Position numbers and translations under genes: made by a program | Part shown: positions 17,314 through 26,470 of the stretch, piece by piece | Layout: the number at the start of each line of letters is the position of its first letter | Position numbering within the stretch: position 1 is the first letter of the stretch | DNA from: Pseudomonadales bacterium | GTDB taxonomy: Bacteria; Pseudomonadota; Gammaproteobacteria; Pseudomonadales; Azotimanducaceae | DNA length: 34,436 bases | Assembly: GCA_029249645.1 (NCBI GenBank) | Contig: JAQWWC010000226.1 | Span: 1-34,436, forward strand | Reading direction: 5' to 3' | Notes under the pieces: model-generated | Databases searched by the model: none | Told to the model about the DNA's origin: nothing | The model's input: only the letters and a program-made list of their open reading frames with translations

Positions 17314-18956
17314 TGCGACGAGGTCACGTAGCGCTCTTAATTTGGCTGTTGAGCATTAGCCCCCTGTTACATTCGGCGGTGACAGCTACCGTTGATCAAA
17401 ATCAGATCAGCGAATTTGATGTATTAACCCTGACAATCCGAGTCACCGACCAAGGTAGTACCGAGCCGGACTTCCAAGCGCTCGAGCGCGACTTCACGAT
17501 TATTAATCAGCAGTCCCAACAAAATTCGTCCATTTCGCTGATCAACGGTCGACAGACCAGCCGATCTTACATCGACTATCAGGTCACACTGAGGCCGAAA
17601 CGTCAGGGTAACCTACTCGTCCCGGCCTTGACCGTCGGCACCGAGCGGACCAATCCAATTGGGATCCGGGTGGTTGCACAATCGCAAGCTGAGCGAAACC
17701 AGATGGAGCAGATTCTGTTCTTTGAAACCCTAGTGGATCGGGAGGAAGTTTACGTCCAAGCGCAGTTGCTCTACACCGTTCGACTGTACTACGCCGACTC
17801 GATTTCGGGCGATTTCCCAGCAGCACCGGATTTGCCGAACACCATGGTTGAGATTATTGAGAATGAACGCCGCTTTGAAACCGTGGTCAACAATCGGCGG
17901 TATTACGTTTTAGAAAAACGCTACGCCATTTTTCCGCAACAAAGTGGCCCGTTAAACTTGGCACCCGAGACCTTCGTCGGCACCCGGGGTCGGGGCGGTC
18001 TATTTTCATCTAGGGAACGGGTCAATGCCGTGTCTTCGGGCCACAGCCTCAGCGTCTTACCCGTGCCCGCGAGTTTCCAAGGCAGGCGTTGGCTGCCAGC
18101 CCAAAGTCTCGCCATCGACGCCGTCCTAAACCGGCCCGATTCGCCTTTGGTGGTTGGGGATCCAATCAATCGAGTCGTAACCCTCAAAGGCGCCGGTGTC
18201 ACCGCCGCTTTGCTGCCGGAGCTTCGCTTTGAGGACACCGCCGGGGCACGGCTGTATATTGATCAGCCGGTGGTAGAAGAATTGGCGAGCGAGCAGGGTC
18301 TGGCCGCTGAATCCGTGGTCACAGTTGGCATCGTTCCGACCGAGGCAGGCACCCTCGCATTGCCAGATATCACCGTTTATTGGTGGAATACTGAAGATCG
18401 GCGGCAAGAAGCGGCTGTACTACCGGGGATAAACCTTGCCATTGGAAACGCGCCGAAAACCACCCCGACCTTGGGCACGCCCAGTGTGACCCAGCCACCG
18501 AGCATTGATAATGCTGAGATTCTACTGCTGAGACAGCAGCTACAATGGACCATCTGGATTGCCATCATTCTGCTGGTGGCCTGGTTGTTCACGCTTTTAG
18601 CGTGGTTCAAGCAACCGGTGAAAGCAAAACCCGCGCTGCGCCCAGCCCCACCTCAATTCGAATTGGGAACTCTAACCCAAGCGATCAAGCTTGGTGATGC
18701 TCAGAAAACGTATTCGGAGCTCCAGCGCTGGCGGCGGCATACCTTCCCGAGCGCCACCGCGATGGCAAGCCTGACAAAAGATTATCCGGAGCTCGAAACG
18801 CCTTACAGAGCGCTCGAGGCTACGATTTATCAGACCGGTGAGGGCGGCGACTGGCGCAGCAGCGATCTGCTTGCCATTGTCACCAAGTTATCCGCCCTGC
18901 CCCACGATAACGCGCCGGCAAGCCCTTTAAGCGAGCGCCTCAACCCGGGACTTTGA
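17313..18956 (+). CDS. batD: BatD-like periplasmic/membrane protein
   Basis: About 547 residues. A signal peptide (HVALLIWLLSISPLLHSAVTA) is followed by several beta-sandwich repeats of the oxygen-tolerance/BatD type; the opening VDQNQISEFDVLTLTI is characteristic. A C-terminal transmembrane helix (WTIWIAIILLVAWLFTLLAW, near residue 410) leads to a helical cytoplasmic tail. The track start TTG at 17307 is less likely than the ATG at 17313, which overlaps the previous stop as TAATG. It is the last gene of the six-gene moxR-bat operon and converges on pepN with an 80-base gap. Role inferred from the Bacteroides aerotolerance (bat) genes. Confidence 0.92.
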   Translation: MRRGHVALLIWLLSISPLLHSAVTATVDQNQISEFDVLTLTIRVTDQGSTEPDFQALERDFTIINQQSQQNSSISLINGRQTSRSYIDYQVTLRPKRQGNLLVPALTVGTERTNPIGIRVVAQSQAERNQMEQILFFETLVDREEVYVQAQLLYTVRLYYADSISGDFPAAPDLPNTMVEIIENERRFETVVNNRRYYVLEKRYAIFPQQSGPLNLAPETFVGTRGRGGLFSSRERVNAVSSGHSLSVLPVPASFQGRRWLPAQSLAIDAVLNRPDSPLVVGDPINRVVTLKGAGVTAALLPELRFEDTAGARLYIDQPVVEELASEQGLAAESVVTVGIVPTEAGTLALPDITVYWWNTEDRRQEAAVLPGINLAIGNAPKTTPTLGTPSVTQPPSIDNAEILLLRQQLQWTIWIAIILLVAWLFTLLAWFKQPVKAKPALRPAPPQFELGTLTQAIKLGDAQKTYSELQRWRRHTFPSATAMASLTKDYPELETPYRALEATIYQTGEGGDWRSSDLLAIVTKLSALPHDNAPASPLSERLNPGL

Positions 18957-19036
18957 CCCTACCAAGCCTTTGAGGCGCAGGGACCCGCAACGTTTGCGCA
19001 GCGTGCCATCCGGCTGCTGGCCGTTTAAAAATTCAA

Positions 19037-21715
19037 TCAGGCCAGCGTTTTCGTGACGACCTCAAAGACATCCGGCGACAACTCGCCTGAATCCAAAATC
19101 ATTTGAAGCGCGGCTTGCATCCCAGCACCATATTTTGGATCAAACTTTCGCCATCCCGTCAGAGGCCCCAGCATCCGAGCCGCCATCTGGGGATTAAATC
19201 CATTGAGTGCAATCACGGTTTCCGCAAGCAATCGGTAGCCGGCACCCCCAACTTCATGAAAAGCACCGATGTTCATCGCAAAGCCGCCCAACACGCTGCG
19301 CATCCGATTGGGCGTCGTTAAACTAAAGGCTGCGTGCTCCATGAGGGCCTCAACACGCGCGATCGCTCCAGACCGGCTGCTACTAGCCTGGATCGAAAAC
19401 CAAGAATCAATAACTAAGGCCTCAGCCGACCAACGTTCAAAAAACTGCGGCAATACGGTTTCACGCAATGCTTGTGCATCCGGGTGCTGACAATTTTCAA
19501 TCGCACGAAGCGCGGCGGCCACATCGGTCATATTGTCTTGGCGATTGAATTGAGCCAGCGCCAGATCGAGATGCCCGCTGTCGGCTGGCGCCAACAAATA
19601 CGTCAAGGCCAAGTTTTTTAGACTGCGCGCACCAACCGCTTGAGCATTCAGTTCAAACGGCGTTAACGCATGATAGGCCTTATAGACGGCAAAAAATCCA
19701 GCTGCCAAGGCCTTAGCAAGACGCAACCGCACCAGGTCTCTTGCCGCCAAAAGCTGCAAAACATCAACCTCGGTCTGTAACTCAATCAAATACTGGATGC
19801 CTGGCAGCGATAGCAATAAGCTGGCCATCTCGCTGTCGAAAGCAGCATCGCCCGCTTGCTGCAGCGCTGCATCCAGATGATGCTGCAGGACTTCAATCAG
19901 AAGCGGCATGACCACCGGAGTCTCACCGTTGGCCAACTGCGACTGCACACTTTGAATGGCAAGCACCGCTAACCGCTGACCCGCCTCCCAGCGATTGAAG
20001 GGATCGCTGTCATGGCGACACAAAAACGCCAGTTCTTCCGTGCTGTAATCCACCAGTAATTTAATCGGCGCTGAGAAGCCGCGCGCAATTGAAGGCAATG
20101 GCGCTTGCGTAACCCCTTTCAACTCAAACACCTGCTCGACCTCAGTCAGCGACAAAACCTGACTCAGGCTTTGGCCATCTAGACTCAACTCAGCGCCCTC
20201 GAAATCGAGATCTTGGCCGTCCGACCCGATGAGCCCTAATGTTATCGGCATGTGAAGAGGCGCTTTATCGCGTTGCCCGGGGGTCGCCGGCGTTTGCTGC
20301 GATAAGGTTAATCGGTAGGTTTCTTGATCTGCTAAATATTCGCCAGATGCCGTGACAATCGGTGTGCCAGCTTGCTCGTACCATCGTCGGAACTGCGTCA
20401 GATCGCGTCCGCTTGCAGCCTCAAGCGCTTTGACGAAGTCTTCGGTCGTGACGGCTTGACCATCATGGCGATCAAAATAACAATCTGTCCCCCGCCGAAA
20501 GTCAGTCTCGCCCAATAGCGTATGCAGCATCCGCACAACTTCGGCCCCCTTTTCATAGACCGTCGCCGTGTAAAAGTTGTTGATCTCTATAAACGACGGC
20601 GGTCGAATCGGATGCGCCATGGGTCCCGCATCTTCCGGAAATTGTGCGCTTCGCAGCGTTGATACCTGATCGACCCGGCACACGCCCCGTGACCAGCGGT
20701 CCGCTGAAAATTGCTGGTCTCGCAGCACCGTGAAGCCTTCTTTTAGACTAAGCTGAAACCAGTCTCGGCAGGTCACCCGATTGCCGGACCAGTTGTGAAA
20801 ATATTCGTGCGCGACCACCGCTTCGACCCGCTGAAACCCCGCATCGGTCGTCGTGTTCGGATGCGCTAACACGCAAGAGGTGTTAAAAATATTGAGCCCT
20901 TTATTTTCCATGGCACCCATATTGAAGCTCTCAACGGCCACAACCATGAAGATGTCTAGGTCGTACTCGCGCCCATAGGCCACTTCATCCCACGTCATCG
21001 AGGCCTTCAAACTGTCCATCGCAAAGTCGACCTTGTCAATATTGTGGCGCTCGGTGAAGATCTGCAGCGTCACGGAGCGCCCCGACTGCGTCGTGAAGTT
21101 ACTCTCGACGTGTTCAAGGTCGCCCGCAACTAGGGCAAACAAATAGGCTGGCTTTTTGAACGGATCCTGCCAAGTCACCTTTTGACGATCACCTTGAATC
21201 TCGCGATGGATCGCATTGCCGTTCGATAAAAGAACCGGGAACTCACTGATGCTGGCCTCGATCGTGGTTTCAAAGACCGACATCACATCCGGGCGATCCA
21301 GATACCAGGTGATATTTCGGAATCCTTCTGCCTCACACTGGGTGCAGAACATCCCGCCAGACTGGTAAAGCCCTGACAACGCTAAATTATCCTGAGGCCG
21401 TATGCAGACCTCGGTCCTCAACTCAAAGGCCGCGGGCAGCCCACTTAACGTGAGGGTTTCATCCGTGACTTGGTACTCATTATTTAGCAGCGTGCGATCA
21501 TTAATCGATATCGCTTGGGTTGTGAGACCGGGCCCACCGTCCAAGACCAAATCCACGGCCGTGCTCGCGGCCTCGGGATTACGGCGCATCGACAATTGAC
21601 TGATCACACGTGTTTGGTCCTCGTGAATTTCGAATCGCAAGACCGTTTTGTCGATCAGAAAATCTGGCACCTGATAATCCTTGAGATAAATGACACTGGG
21701 CTGACCTTCTTTCAT
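19037..21715 (-). CDS. pepN: Aminopeptidase N (M1 family)
   Basis: Zinc metallo-aminopeptidase of the gammaproteobacterial PepN type, 892 residues from the chosen start. The exopeptidase motif GAMEN is at 267-271 and the zinc site HEYFH at 303-307, with the third ligand Glu in SLKEGFTVLRDQQFS. It cleaves N-terminal residues from peptides in the cytoplasm. The track adds 26 residues, but the ATG at 21715 has AGAGG five bases upstream and opens with KEGQPSVIYLKDYQVPDF, as homologues do. There is no signal peptide. It is divergent from the DUF2797 gene. I recall the pair also being neighbours in Pseudomonas, though this should be checked. Confidence 0.97.
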   Translation of the reverse strand: MKEGQPSVIYLKDYQVPDFLIDKTVLRFEIHEDQTRVISQLSMRRNPEAASTAVDLVLDGGPGLTTQAISINDRTLLNNEYQVTDETLTLSGLPAAFELRTEVCIRPQDNLALSGLYQSGGMFCTQCEAEGFRNITWYLDRPDVMSVFETTIEASISEFPVLLSNGNAIHREIQGDRQKVTWQDPFKKPAYLFALVAGDLEHVESNFTTQSGRSVTLQIFTERHNIDKVDFAMDSLKASMTWDEVAYGREYDLDIFMVVAVESFNMGAMENKGLNIFNTSCVLAHPNTTTDAGFQRVEAVVAHEYFHNWSGNRVTCRDWFQLSLKEGFTVLRDQQFSADRWSRGVCRVDQVSTLRSAQFPEDAGPMAHPIRPPSFIEINNFYTATVYEKGAEVVRMLHTLLGETDFRRGTDCYFDRHDGQAVTTEDFVKALEAASGRDLTQFRRWYEQAGTPIVTASGEYLADQETYRLTLSQQTPATPGQRDKAPLHMPITLGLIGSDGQDLDFEGAELSLDGQSLSQVLSLTEVEQVFELKGVTQAPLPSIARGFSAPIKLLVDYSTEELAFLCRHDSDPFNRWEAGQRLAVLAIQSVQSQLANGETPVVMPLLIEVLQHHLDAALQQAGDAAFDSEMASLLLSLPGIQYLIELQTEVDVLQLLAARDLVRLRLAKALAAGFFAVYKAYHALTPFELNAQAVGARSLKNLALTYLLAPADSGHLDLALAQFNRQDNMTDVAAALRAIENCQHPDAQALRETVLPQFFERWSAEALVIDSWFSIQASSSRSGAIARVEALMEHAAFSLTTPNRMRSVLGGFAMNIGAFHEVGGAGYRLLAETVIALNGFNPQMAARMLGPLTGWRKFDPKYGAGMQAALQMILDSGELSPDVFEVVTKTLA

Positions 21716-21820
21716 AACGACCTCTTGCTGACTGTTCTGAGAAACTTCATTTTTTTCTTGGTTAACCGGTAAAAAGCTTTCGGCCTGATGCACCCGCCTT
21801 ATCCTGATTTACGCTGCCTT

Positions 21821-21840
21821 GCTCTGTCTTGCTCTGTCTT
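21821..21840. repeat. Tandem decamer GCTCTGTCTT x2
   Basis: Two perfect head-to-tail copies of a ten-base unit in the divergent pepN/DUF2797 spacer. Short and probably a replication slip product; no function implied. Confidence 0.6.
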
Positions 21841-21982
21841 AGAGCATCTCGCGGGCATTACCTCGACCCGACCCCCGCCGGGTGTGGCCGTGACGGGCCC
21901 ATTCTACACCAGCGCCGCAAATTCACATCGATTGGGCGCGATTCTGTACAATAAGCCAACCCAACTGTTCCAGAGGTAACTG

Positions 21983-22801
21983 ATGCAAGGCCAACTCTCT
22001 AAAATGTCCTGTCGCGCCGACGCCGAGGTGCAGTACTCCCTGGCATTGGGCGATGCAACGCAAGATATGAACGCACTCATTGGCCAAAGGATTCGCCTCG
22101 AATTTCTCCAAAAAATTATTTGCCAACATTGTGGCCGCTCGACCAAAAAAAGCTTCTCTCAAGGCTATTGTTACCCCTGCTTTCAATCGCTCGCGTCGTG
22201 CGATCTTTGTATTATGAGCCCCGATCGCTGTCATTTTCACTTAGGGACCTGCCGAGACAGCACCTTCGCCGAGCAATTTTGCATGCAACCGCACCGGGTT
22301 TATTTAGCCAACTCGACGGGTCTAAAAGTCGGTATCACCCGAGCTGAGAACTTACCCAGCCGCTGGCTGGATCAAGGGGCTACCCAAGGTCTCGTGATTA
22401 TGACGGCAGCCACCAGACGCCAATCCGGCCTTTTAGAGGCGGCCTTTAAAGCCCATGTTAGCGATCGAACACAATGGCAACGAATGCTCAAGGGCCCAGG
22501 GGAGGTCTTAGACCTACCGGCAGAGCGAGATCGCTTACTGACCCTTGCCGCTGACGCGATTGCCTCGATTCAAGCAGAATTTGAGCCCGGCGCCATGGCG
22601 CTTGCCGAGACTGCCGAGACCATGCGCTTTACGTATCCCGTGACCCAATACCCGGAAAAAGTGAAGTCCTATAATTTAGACAAAACACCGGTACTTGAAG
22701 GCACCCTTTTGGGGATCAAGGCGCAGTACCTGATCTTGGATCATACCGTCATCAATCTCCGAAAATACACGGGTTATGAGGTGGCGCTCAACGTGCTTTA
22801 A
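21983..22801 (+). CDS. DUF2797 protein with zinc-binding cysteine cluster
   Basis: 272-residue protein, likely DUF2797. The start follows AGAGGT by six bases. A cysteine-rich block spans about residues 47-100: C-x2-C-x12-C-x2-C, then C-x2-C-x6-C with HFH and further Cys, enough for two structural zinc sites. Directly after it comes VYLANSTGLKVGITRAENL and PSRWLDQGA, then GLLEAAF. The order of a VY strand, KVGIT strand, conserved Arg (127) and Glu (152) looks like the GIY-YIG/T5orf172 nuclease core. That is my inference and not an established annotation. The C-terminal third (about 220-272) is a small domain with LGIKAQYLIL. The gene slightly overlaps the convergent rhomboid gene. Confidence 0.85.
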   Translation: MQGQLSKMSCRADAEVQYSLALGDATQDMNALIGQRIRLEFLQKIICQHCGRSTKKSFSQGYCYPCFQSLASCDLCIMSPDRCHFHLGTCRDSTFAEQFCMQPHRVYLANSTGLKVGITRAENLPSRWLDQGATQGLVIMTAATRRQSGLLEAAFKAHVSDRTQWQRMLKGPGEVLDLPAERDRLLTLAADAIASIQAEFEPGAMALAETAETMRFTYPVTQYPEKVKSYNLDKTPVLEGTLLGIKAQYLILDHTVINLRKYTGYEVALNVL

Positions 22802-23667
22802 CGGACTCGCTTCGACACCAGTAATGGGGCCAGTAAACCGATACTCCCCCCTGCAAGTAGACCGCCTAGGTGAGCGCCATTGGCCAGTGCTCCCAATCCG
22901 AGCAAGTCGAGCACGCCGGTAAACCCTAGAGCTAAGAAACCCAACATCACCCAGTAGGCGGCCGGTGCAAGGCCAATCGGATTACCAGGCCGCAATCGAT
23001 CCCACACCATGCAGTACCCTAGATACGCAAAAACGACCCCAGACATACCGCCAAACAGGGAAGGCCCGGATAACGTGAGCTGCATTAAATTGGCGCCCAA
23101 GGATCCCAGCAACGTCACCGCAAGAAACAGCGATACGCCATGTAATTTTTCGATTCGACGCCCTAACTCCCAAACCCACAACAAATTAAAAGCCAAATGC
23201 AGCCAGCTAAAATGTAACAGCATCGGCGTCACGAGCCGCCAGTAGGCCTGCTGCGCGAAGGTGGCCGAGAGAGGCTCAAAGACTAGGTACCCGCCTGCCA
23301 GGGTCATAGGCGTCATCGTGAGTTGCTGAATCAAGCCCGAAAAATCGCCTTCCGAGGCCTGCAGCCCAACCCAGACGAGGCTACAGTTTAAAACAATCAT
23401 CATGACCGTCAGCGGAAATGACAACGCGTTCTTGATTAGCCGCCCCATCAAACCTGGGCTCGCGACCCCCTTGACGGGCGCTTGCGTTAGCCAGGTTTGA
23501 TACAGCGCCACGACCGCCGCTGGGTCTTCATCCGAGCCAACCCACACGACTTGATAGACCCCTTCAAGGGTAATCCGATGCGCAATATTCTGGGTGTGCA
23601 GCAGCAATGAAAAGCTGCGCAAATCGATATCCTGCGGTAGTTGTAAGGCTAATTGCAGTGTCGCCAT
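22798..23667 (-). CDS. Rhomboid family intramembrane serine protease, GlpG-like
   Basis: About 289 residues, six or more membrane helices. A small N-terminal cytoplasmic domain (MATLQLALQL to about residue 60) precedes the membrane core, as in GlpG. The catalytic dyad is Ser209 in GGMSGVVFAYLGY and His266 in NGAHLGGLLAG, and HFSWLHLAFNLLWVWELG supplies the oxyanion Asn (161) and the conserved HxxxN-type motif. The track extends 101 residues further upstream across the divergent xdhC start; that extension is a shadow. The chosen ATG at 23667 has GGGAGG about 12 bases upstream, rather distant. Its 3' end overlaps the DUF2797 gene by four bases. Confidence 0.93.
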   Translation of the reverse strand: MATLQLALQLPQDIDLRSFSLLLHTQNIAHRITLEGVYQVVWVGSDEDPAAVVALYQTWLTQAPVKGVASPGLMGRLIKNALSFPLTVMMIVLNCSLVWVGLQASEGDFSGLIQQLTMTPMTLAGGYLVFEPLSATFAQQAYWRLVTPMLLHFSWLHLAFNLLWVWELGRRIEKLHGVSLFLAVTLLGSLGANLMQLTLSGPSLFGGMSGVVFAYLGYCMVWDRLRPGNPIGLAPAAYWVMLGFLALGFTGVLDLLGLGALANGAHLGGLLAGGSIGLLAPLLVSKRVR

Positions 23668-23686
23668 GACCGCGCCTGACCTCCCT

Positions 23687-23725
23687 TGTTGGGTAAAATG
23701 TTGTACACTTCTGGCTCGCCCAACA
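23687..23725. promoter_or_regulatory. Inverted repeat in glpG-like/xdhC divergent promoter
   Basis: TGTTGGG (23687-23693) and CCCAACA (23719-23725) are perfect seven-base inverted arms separated by 25 bases. They lie in the 76-base spacer from which both genes are read. A TACACT at 23704-23709 between the arms could be a -10 for xdhC, but no good -35 is spaced from it. Operator function is a guess. Confidence 0.3.
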
Positions 23726-23743
23726 TTGTAACCGCAAACCTCT

Positions 23744-24760
23744 ATGGCCATGGAAAACGCTGACCAACAGGTCTTAAAAAAACTTACGCAGTGGGTAGCT
23801 GAAGGCCGACCCAGTTGGTTGTGCACCGTCGTGAAAACCTGGGGGTCGTCACCCAGACCCATCGGGTCCTTACTCGCCTGCAACAGTGAGGGCCAAATCG
23901 CAGGCTCGTTGTCGGGTGGTTGTATTGAAGAAGACCTTCTTGAAAAATTACAACGCGGCGAGATGGCCAACGCTTGCCCGGAAGTGCTGGTTTACGGTGT
24001 CAGCCAGGCCGAAACAGAGCGCTTTGGCCTGCCTTGCGGCGGTCAACTTCATGTCGTGATCGAGCCTTTCGTCGATCAGCATCACCTGGACACTCTACGC
24101 GTTATTACCGAGCGGATTGAACAGCGCGCGTGCATCGAGCGATCCCTAGATATCGCAACTGGCGATATGACCCTCAGCGAGACTGAACGGTTTCGGCATC
24201 TTCATTTTGAGGGCGCGTTCGACAACACGCCAGGTGAGAAAACGTTGCGCCAAACCTTCGGGCCTCGCTACCAGCTATTTTTAATTGGCTGTGGGCAAGT
24301 TTCGCAGTACCTCGCTGAGATGGCGAAGGCACTGGACTATCAAGTCGTCGTTTGCGATCCACGAGCAAACCTTATGGCGCAGTGGCCGGTAGAGGGCGTT
24401 CAGCTGATTACCAGTTACCCAGACGACGCCATCCGAGCCCAAGCAACCGATTCATTTTCAGCCATCATAGCGCTAACCCATGACCCCAGAATTGATGACA
24501 TGGGCCTGATGGAGGCGCTAACCACCGATGCTTATTTTATTGGTGCGATGGGTTCCATGAAAACCTCCGAAAACCGCAAAGCCCGCCTCAAAGAACTGGA
24601 TATCTCGGATGATTTGATCACGCGCTTGCATGCGCCGGTTGGCCTACCGATTGGCAGCAAAACGCCAGCGGAAATCGCCATCGCCATTTTGGCCCAGCTC
24701 ACAGCGCTGCGAAGCACTGCTGGCAACACCGTGCAAGCGGACTTCCGAGCGGTCGGTTAA
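23744..24760 (+). CDS. XdhC family molybdenum-cofactor insertion protein
   Basis: 338-residue XdhC/CoxF-type protein. The N-terminal XdhC domain shows VVKTWGSSPRPIGSLLA and GSLSGGCIEEDLLEKL with the conserved Cys; the C-terminal half is a Rossmann-type domain (LFLIGCGQVSQYLAEMAKAL, later FIGAMGSMKT). Such proteins bind molybdenum cofactor, promote its sulfuration and hand it to xanthine dehydrogenase or aldehyde oxidoreductase enzymes. No such enzyme is encoded in this window. Two in-frame ATGs (23744 and 23750) are possible starts. The mocA-like gene begins three bases after the stop, so the two are one operon. Confidence 0.95.
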   Translation: MAMENADQQVLKKLTQWVAEGRPSWLCTVVKTWGSSPRPIGSLLACNSEGQIAGSLSGGCIEEDLLEKLQRGEMANACPEVLVYGVSQAETERFGLPCGGQLHVVIEPFVDQHHLDTLRVITERIEQRACIERSLDIATGDMTLSETERFRHLHFEGAFDNTPGEKTLRQTFGPRYQLFLIGCGQVSQYLAEMAKALDYQVVVCDPRANLMAQWPVEGVQLITSYPDDAIRAQATDSFSAIIALTHDPRIDDMGLMEALTTDAYFIGAMGSMKTSENRKARLKELDISDDLITRLHAPVGLPIGSKTPAEIAIAILAQLTALRSTAGNTVQADFRAVG

Positions 24761-24763
24761 CCC

Positions 24764-25351
24764 TTGGGCCCGCTCGGCGCATTGGTGCTGGCAGGCGGTC
24801 AGGGCCGCCGGTTTGGAAGCGATAAACGCCTTGCTTCGTTGCCAAGTGGTGAAAGTTTGCTCGCGGCGACCCTTACAAAAATTATTCCGGCCTTTGAGGA
24901 AACCCTCTTAGTTCTGCGTTCTGGTGATGAAACCTTGGCTGCGGCGCTATCGACGCAATTCGAAACGCTGACGACGACCCTCGCCGACGACGCAAGCCTT
25001 GGCATGGGCCACAGCTTGGCCCATGGAGCGGCTAAGATTACCCATTGGCAAGGCGCCGCCATCTGTTTGGGTGACATGCCCTTTCACGCGCCCAGCACGC
25101 TCAGCACCCTTATCTTCGCGTTCCGCTCAGCAAGCCAAGCCCACCCGATCATCCAACCGTGTCATCAAGGCCGCCCGGGACATCCCGTTCTGTTTGACCA
25201 TGCCTATTTTGACGCGATGCAGACCTTAACGGGGGACCAAGGCGCACGCACCCTGCTTAAATCGCAGGCCGCGGCAGTCCAAATGATCGAGGTGACCGAC
25301 TTAGGAATCCTTCAAGATGTAGACGCGCCGAAAGACCTCGCCTGGCGCTAA
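24764..25351 (+). CDS. MocA/MobA-like nucleotidyltransferase (molybdenum cofactor)
   Basis: 195-residue nucleotidyltransferase. The N-terminal LVLAGGQGRRFGSDKRL is the nucleotide-binding signature, CLGDMPF holds the metal-binding Asp, and GRPGHPVLF is typical of the MocA subgroup (CTP:molybdopterin cytidylyltransferase). In contrast, MobA makes the guanine dinucleotide. The start is TTG at 24764; no ATG lies early enough to keep the LAGG strand. Pairing with xdhC fits synthesis and delivery of the cytosine-dinucleotide cofactor for xanthine-dehydrogenase-family enzymes. The gene converges on nadK. Confidence 0.9.
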   Translation: MGPLGALVLAGGQGRRFGSDKRLASLPSGESLLAATLTKIIPAFEETLLVLRSGDETLAAALSTQFETLTTTLADDASLGMGHSLAHGAAKITHWQGAAICLGDMPFHAPSTLSTLIFAFRSASQAHPIIQPCHQGRPGHPVLFDHAYFDAMQTLTGDQGARTLLKSQAAAVQMIEVTDLGILQDVDAPKDLAWR

Positions 25352-25427
25352 AGCGCGATTTAAGGCCGTAAGGTCATTCGGCAACCAAGGCAAGATCTAC
25401 CCAGATGGTCTTATCGATCGCAACGAC

Positions 25428-26300
25428 TTATCGACTCGCCCAACCCAGCTTTGATCGACAAACGCCGTAAAAATCCTGACCTCTGGGGTGAATCAGGCTG
25501 AGGGTTTTAGCGTGCTTTTTCACGTGCAGGGATTCCCCAGGATGCATTCTAAACTCGAGCTGCGAGTCAAAACTCACTTTGGCTTCCGCGCCGACTTTGT
25601 TTCCCAAGGTTATCCGTAACTCCGAATCCCCCGGGACAACTAATGGCCGGCTGTTCAAAGAGTGTGGGAACATTGGGACGAGCACCATTGCATCTAAAGA
25701 CGGATGCATAATCGGGCCACCAGCGCTGAGCGCATAAGCGGTCGAACCCGTTGGCGAACTGATAATCAAGCCATCCGAGGATTGCTTGTAAACAAAGACA
25801 TCATTGATATAAAGATCGAACTCGATCATTCGTGACATCGTTGCAGAATGAACGGTCACCTCATTCAAGGCGGTAGCCTCAGCCACACCTTCGCCTTCCG
25901 CGAACCGGCCCTGCAATAAGAAATGGGTTTCTGTCTCGCTGTCCCCAAGCAGAACCGCGTTCAATTGGGTTTCAATATCATCTGGCGAAACATCAGCTAA
26001 AAACCCCAGACGCCCGCGATTAATTCCCAGTAGCGGCACTCCAAAAGGCGTCACATCGCGCGCTGCACTCAACATACTGCCGTCGCCCCCGATGGCAATG
26101 ACAAGGTCGGCGGTTTGGCAAATCGCCTCGCGACTTTGCGCCTTAATCCCTGGCAAGGTTGCTGCCGACAATTTGGATTGCTCGACCCGGACCTCAATAC
26201 CCTGTGCCTTCAGCACAGCGGCAACCCGTAACATCGATTCTGCGACGAGTGGGCCAGAGATACTCGCAAAAATTCCAACCTGTTTAAAAGCCATTGTCAT
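25428..26300 (-). CDS. nadK: NAD kinase
   Basis: 290-residue ATP-NAD kinase that makes NADP. The GGDGSML motif (in AIGGDGSMLSAARDV) and NRGRLGFLADVSP are both intact, as is the later SSPTGSTAYALSAGGP segment that binds NAD. The length is normal for the family. Two in-frame ATGs lie two codons apart; AAGG sits four bases before the first and ten before the second, so either could be used. The gene is divergent from cysE with a 170-base spacer. Confidence 0.97.
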   Translation of the reverse strand: MTMAFKQVGIFASISGPLVAESMLRVAAVLKAQGIEVRVEQSKLSAATLPGIKAQSREAICQTADLVIAIGGDGSMLSAARDVTPFGVPLLGINRGRLGFLADVSPDDIETQLNAVLLGDSETETHFLLQGRFAEGEGVAEATALNEVTVHSATMSRMIEFDLYINDVFVYKQSSDGLIISSPTGSTAYALSAGGPIMHPSLDAMVLVPMFPHSLNSRPLVVPGDSELRITLGNKVGAEAKVSFDSQLEFRMHPGESLHVKKHAKTLSLIHPRGQDFYGVCRSKLGWASR

Positions 26301-26470
26301 TGAACCTTATGTGCCAGCGCACCCGCATTTAATGAAAGATTACACGTGAATTCAATCATGGACTGAAATAACGGATGATTCTATCGAAGGAGATTTTTAG
26401 AACAAAAACCTCGATTTAGTTGCATTTCGGCTCGATAGCCCCAAAATTAACGGACTTAAGGGAGTTATCG

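Noticed and set aside
23668-23970. Upstream extension of the rhomboid frame (101 residues)
   Set aside because: It is antisense to the well-supported start of xdhC and does not resemble rhomboid sequence; the ATG at 23667 begins the GlpG-like domain.
26387-26413. Strong Shine-Dalgarno-like AAGGAGAT upstream of cysE
   Set aside because: No start codon at a usable distance; the cysE ATG is about 75 bases further and has its own AAGGGAG. The site also sits in an imperfect AT-rich hairpin.
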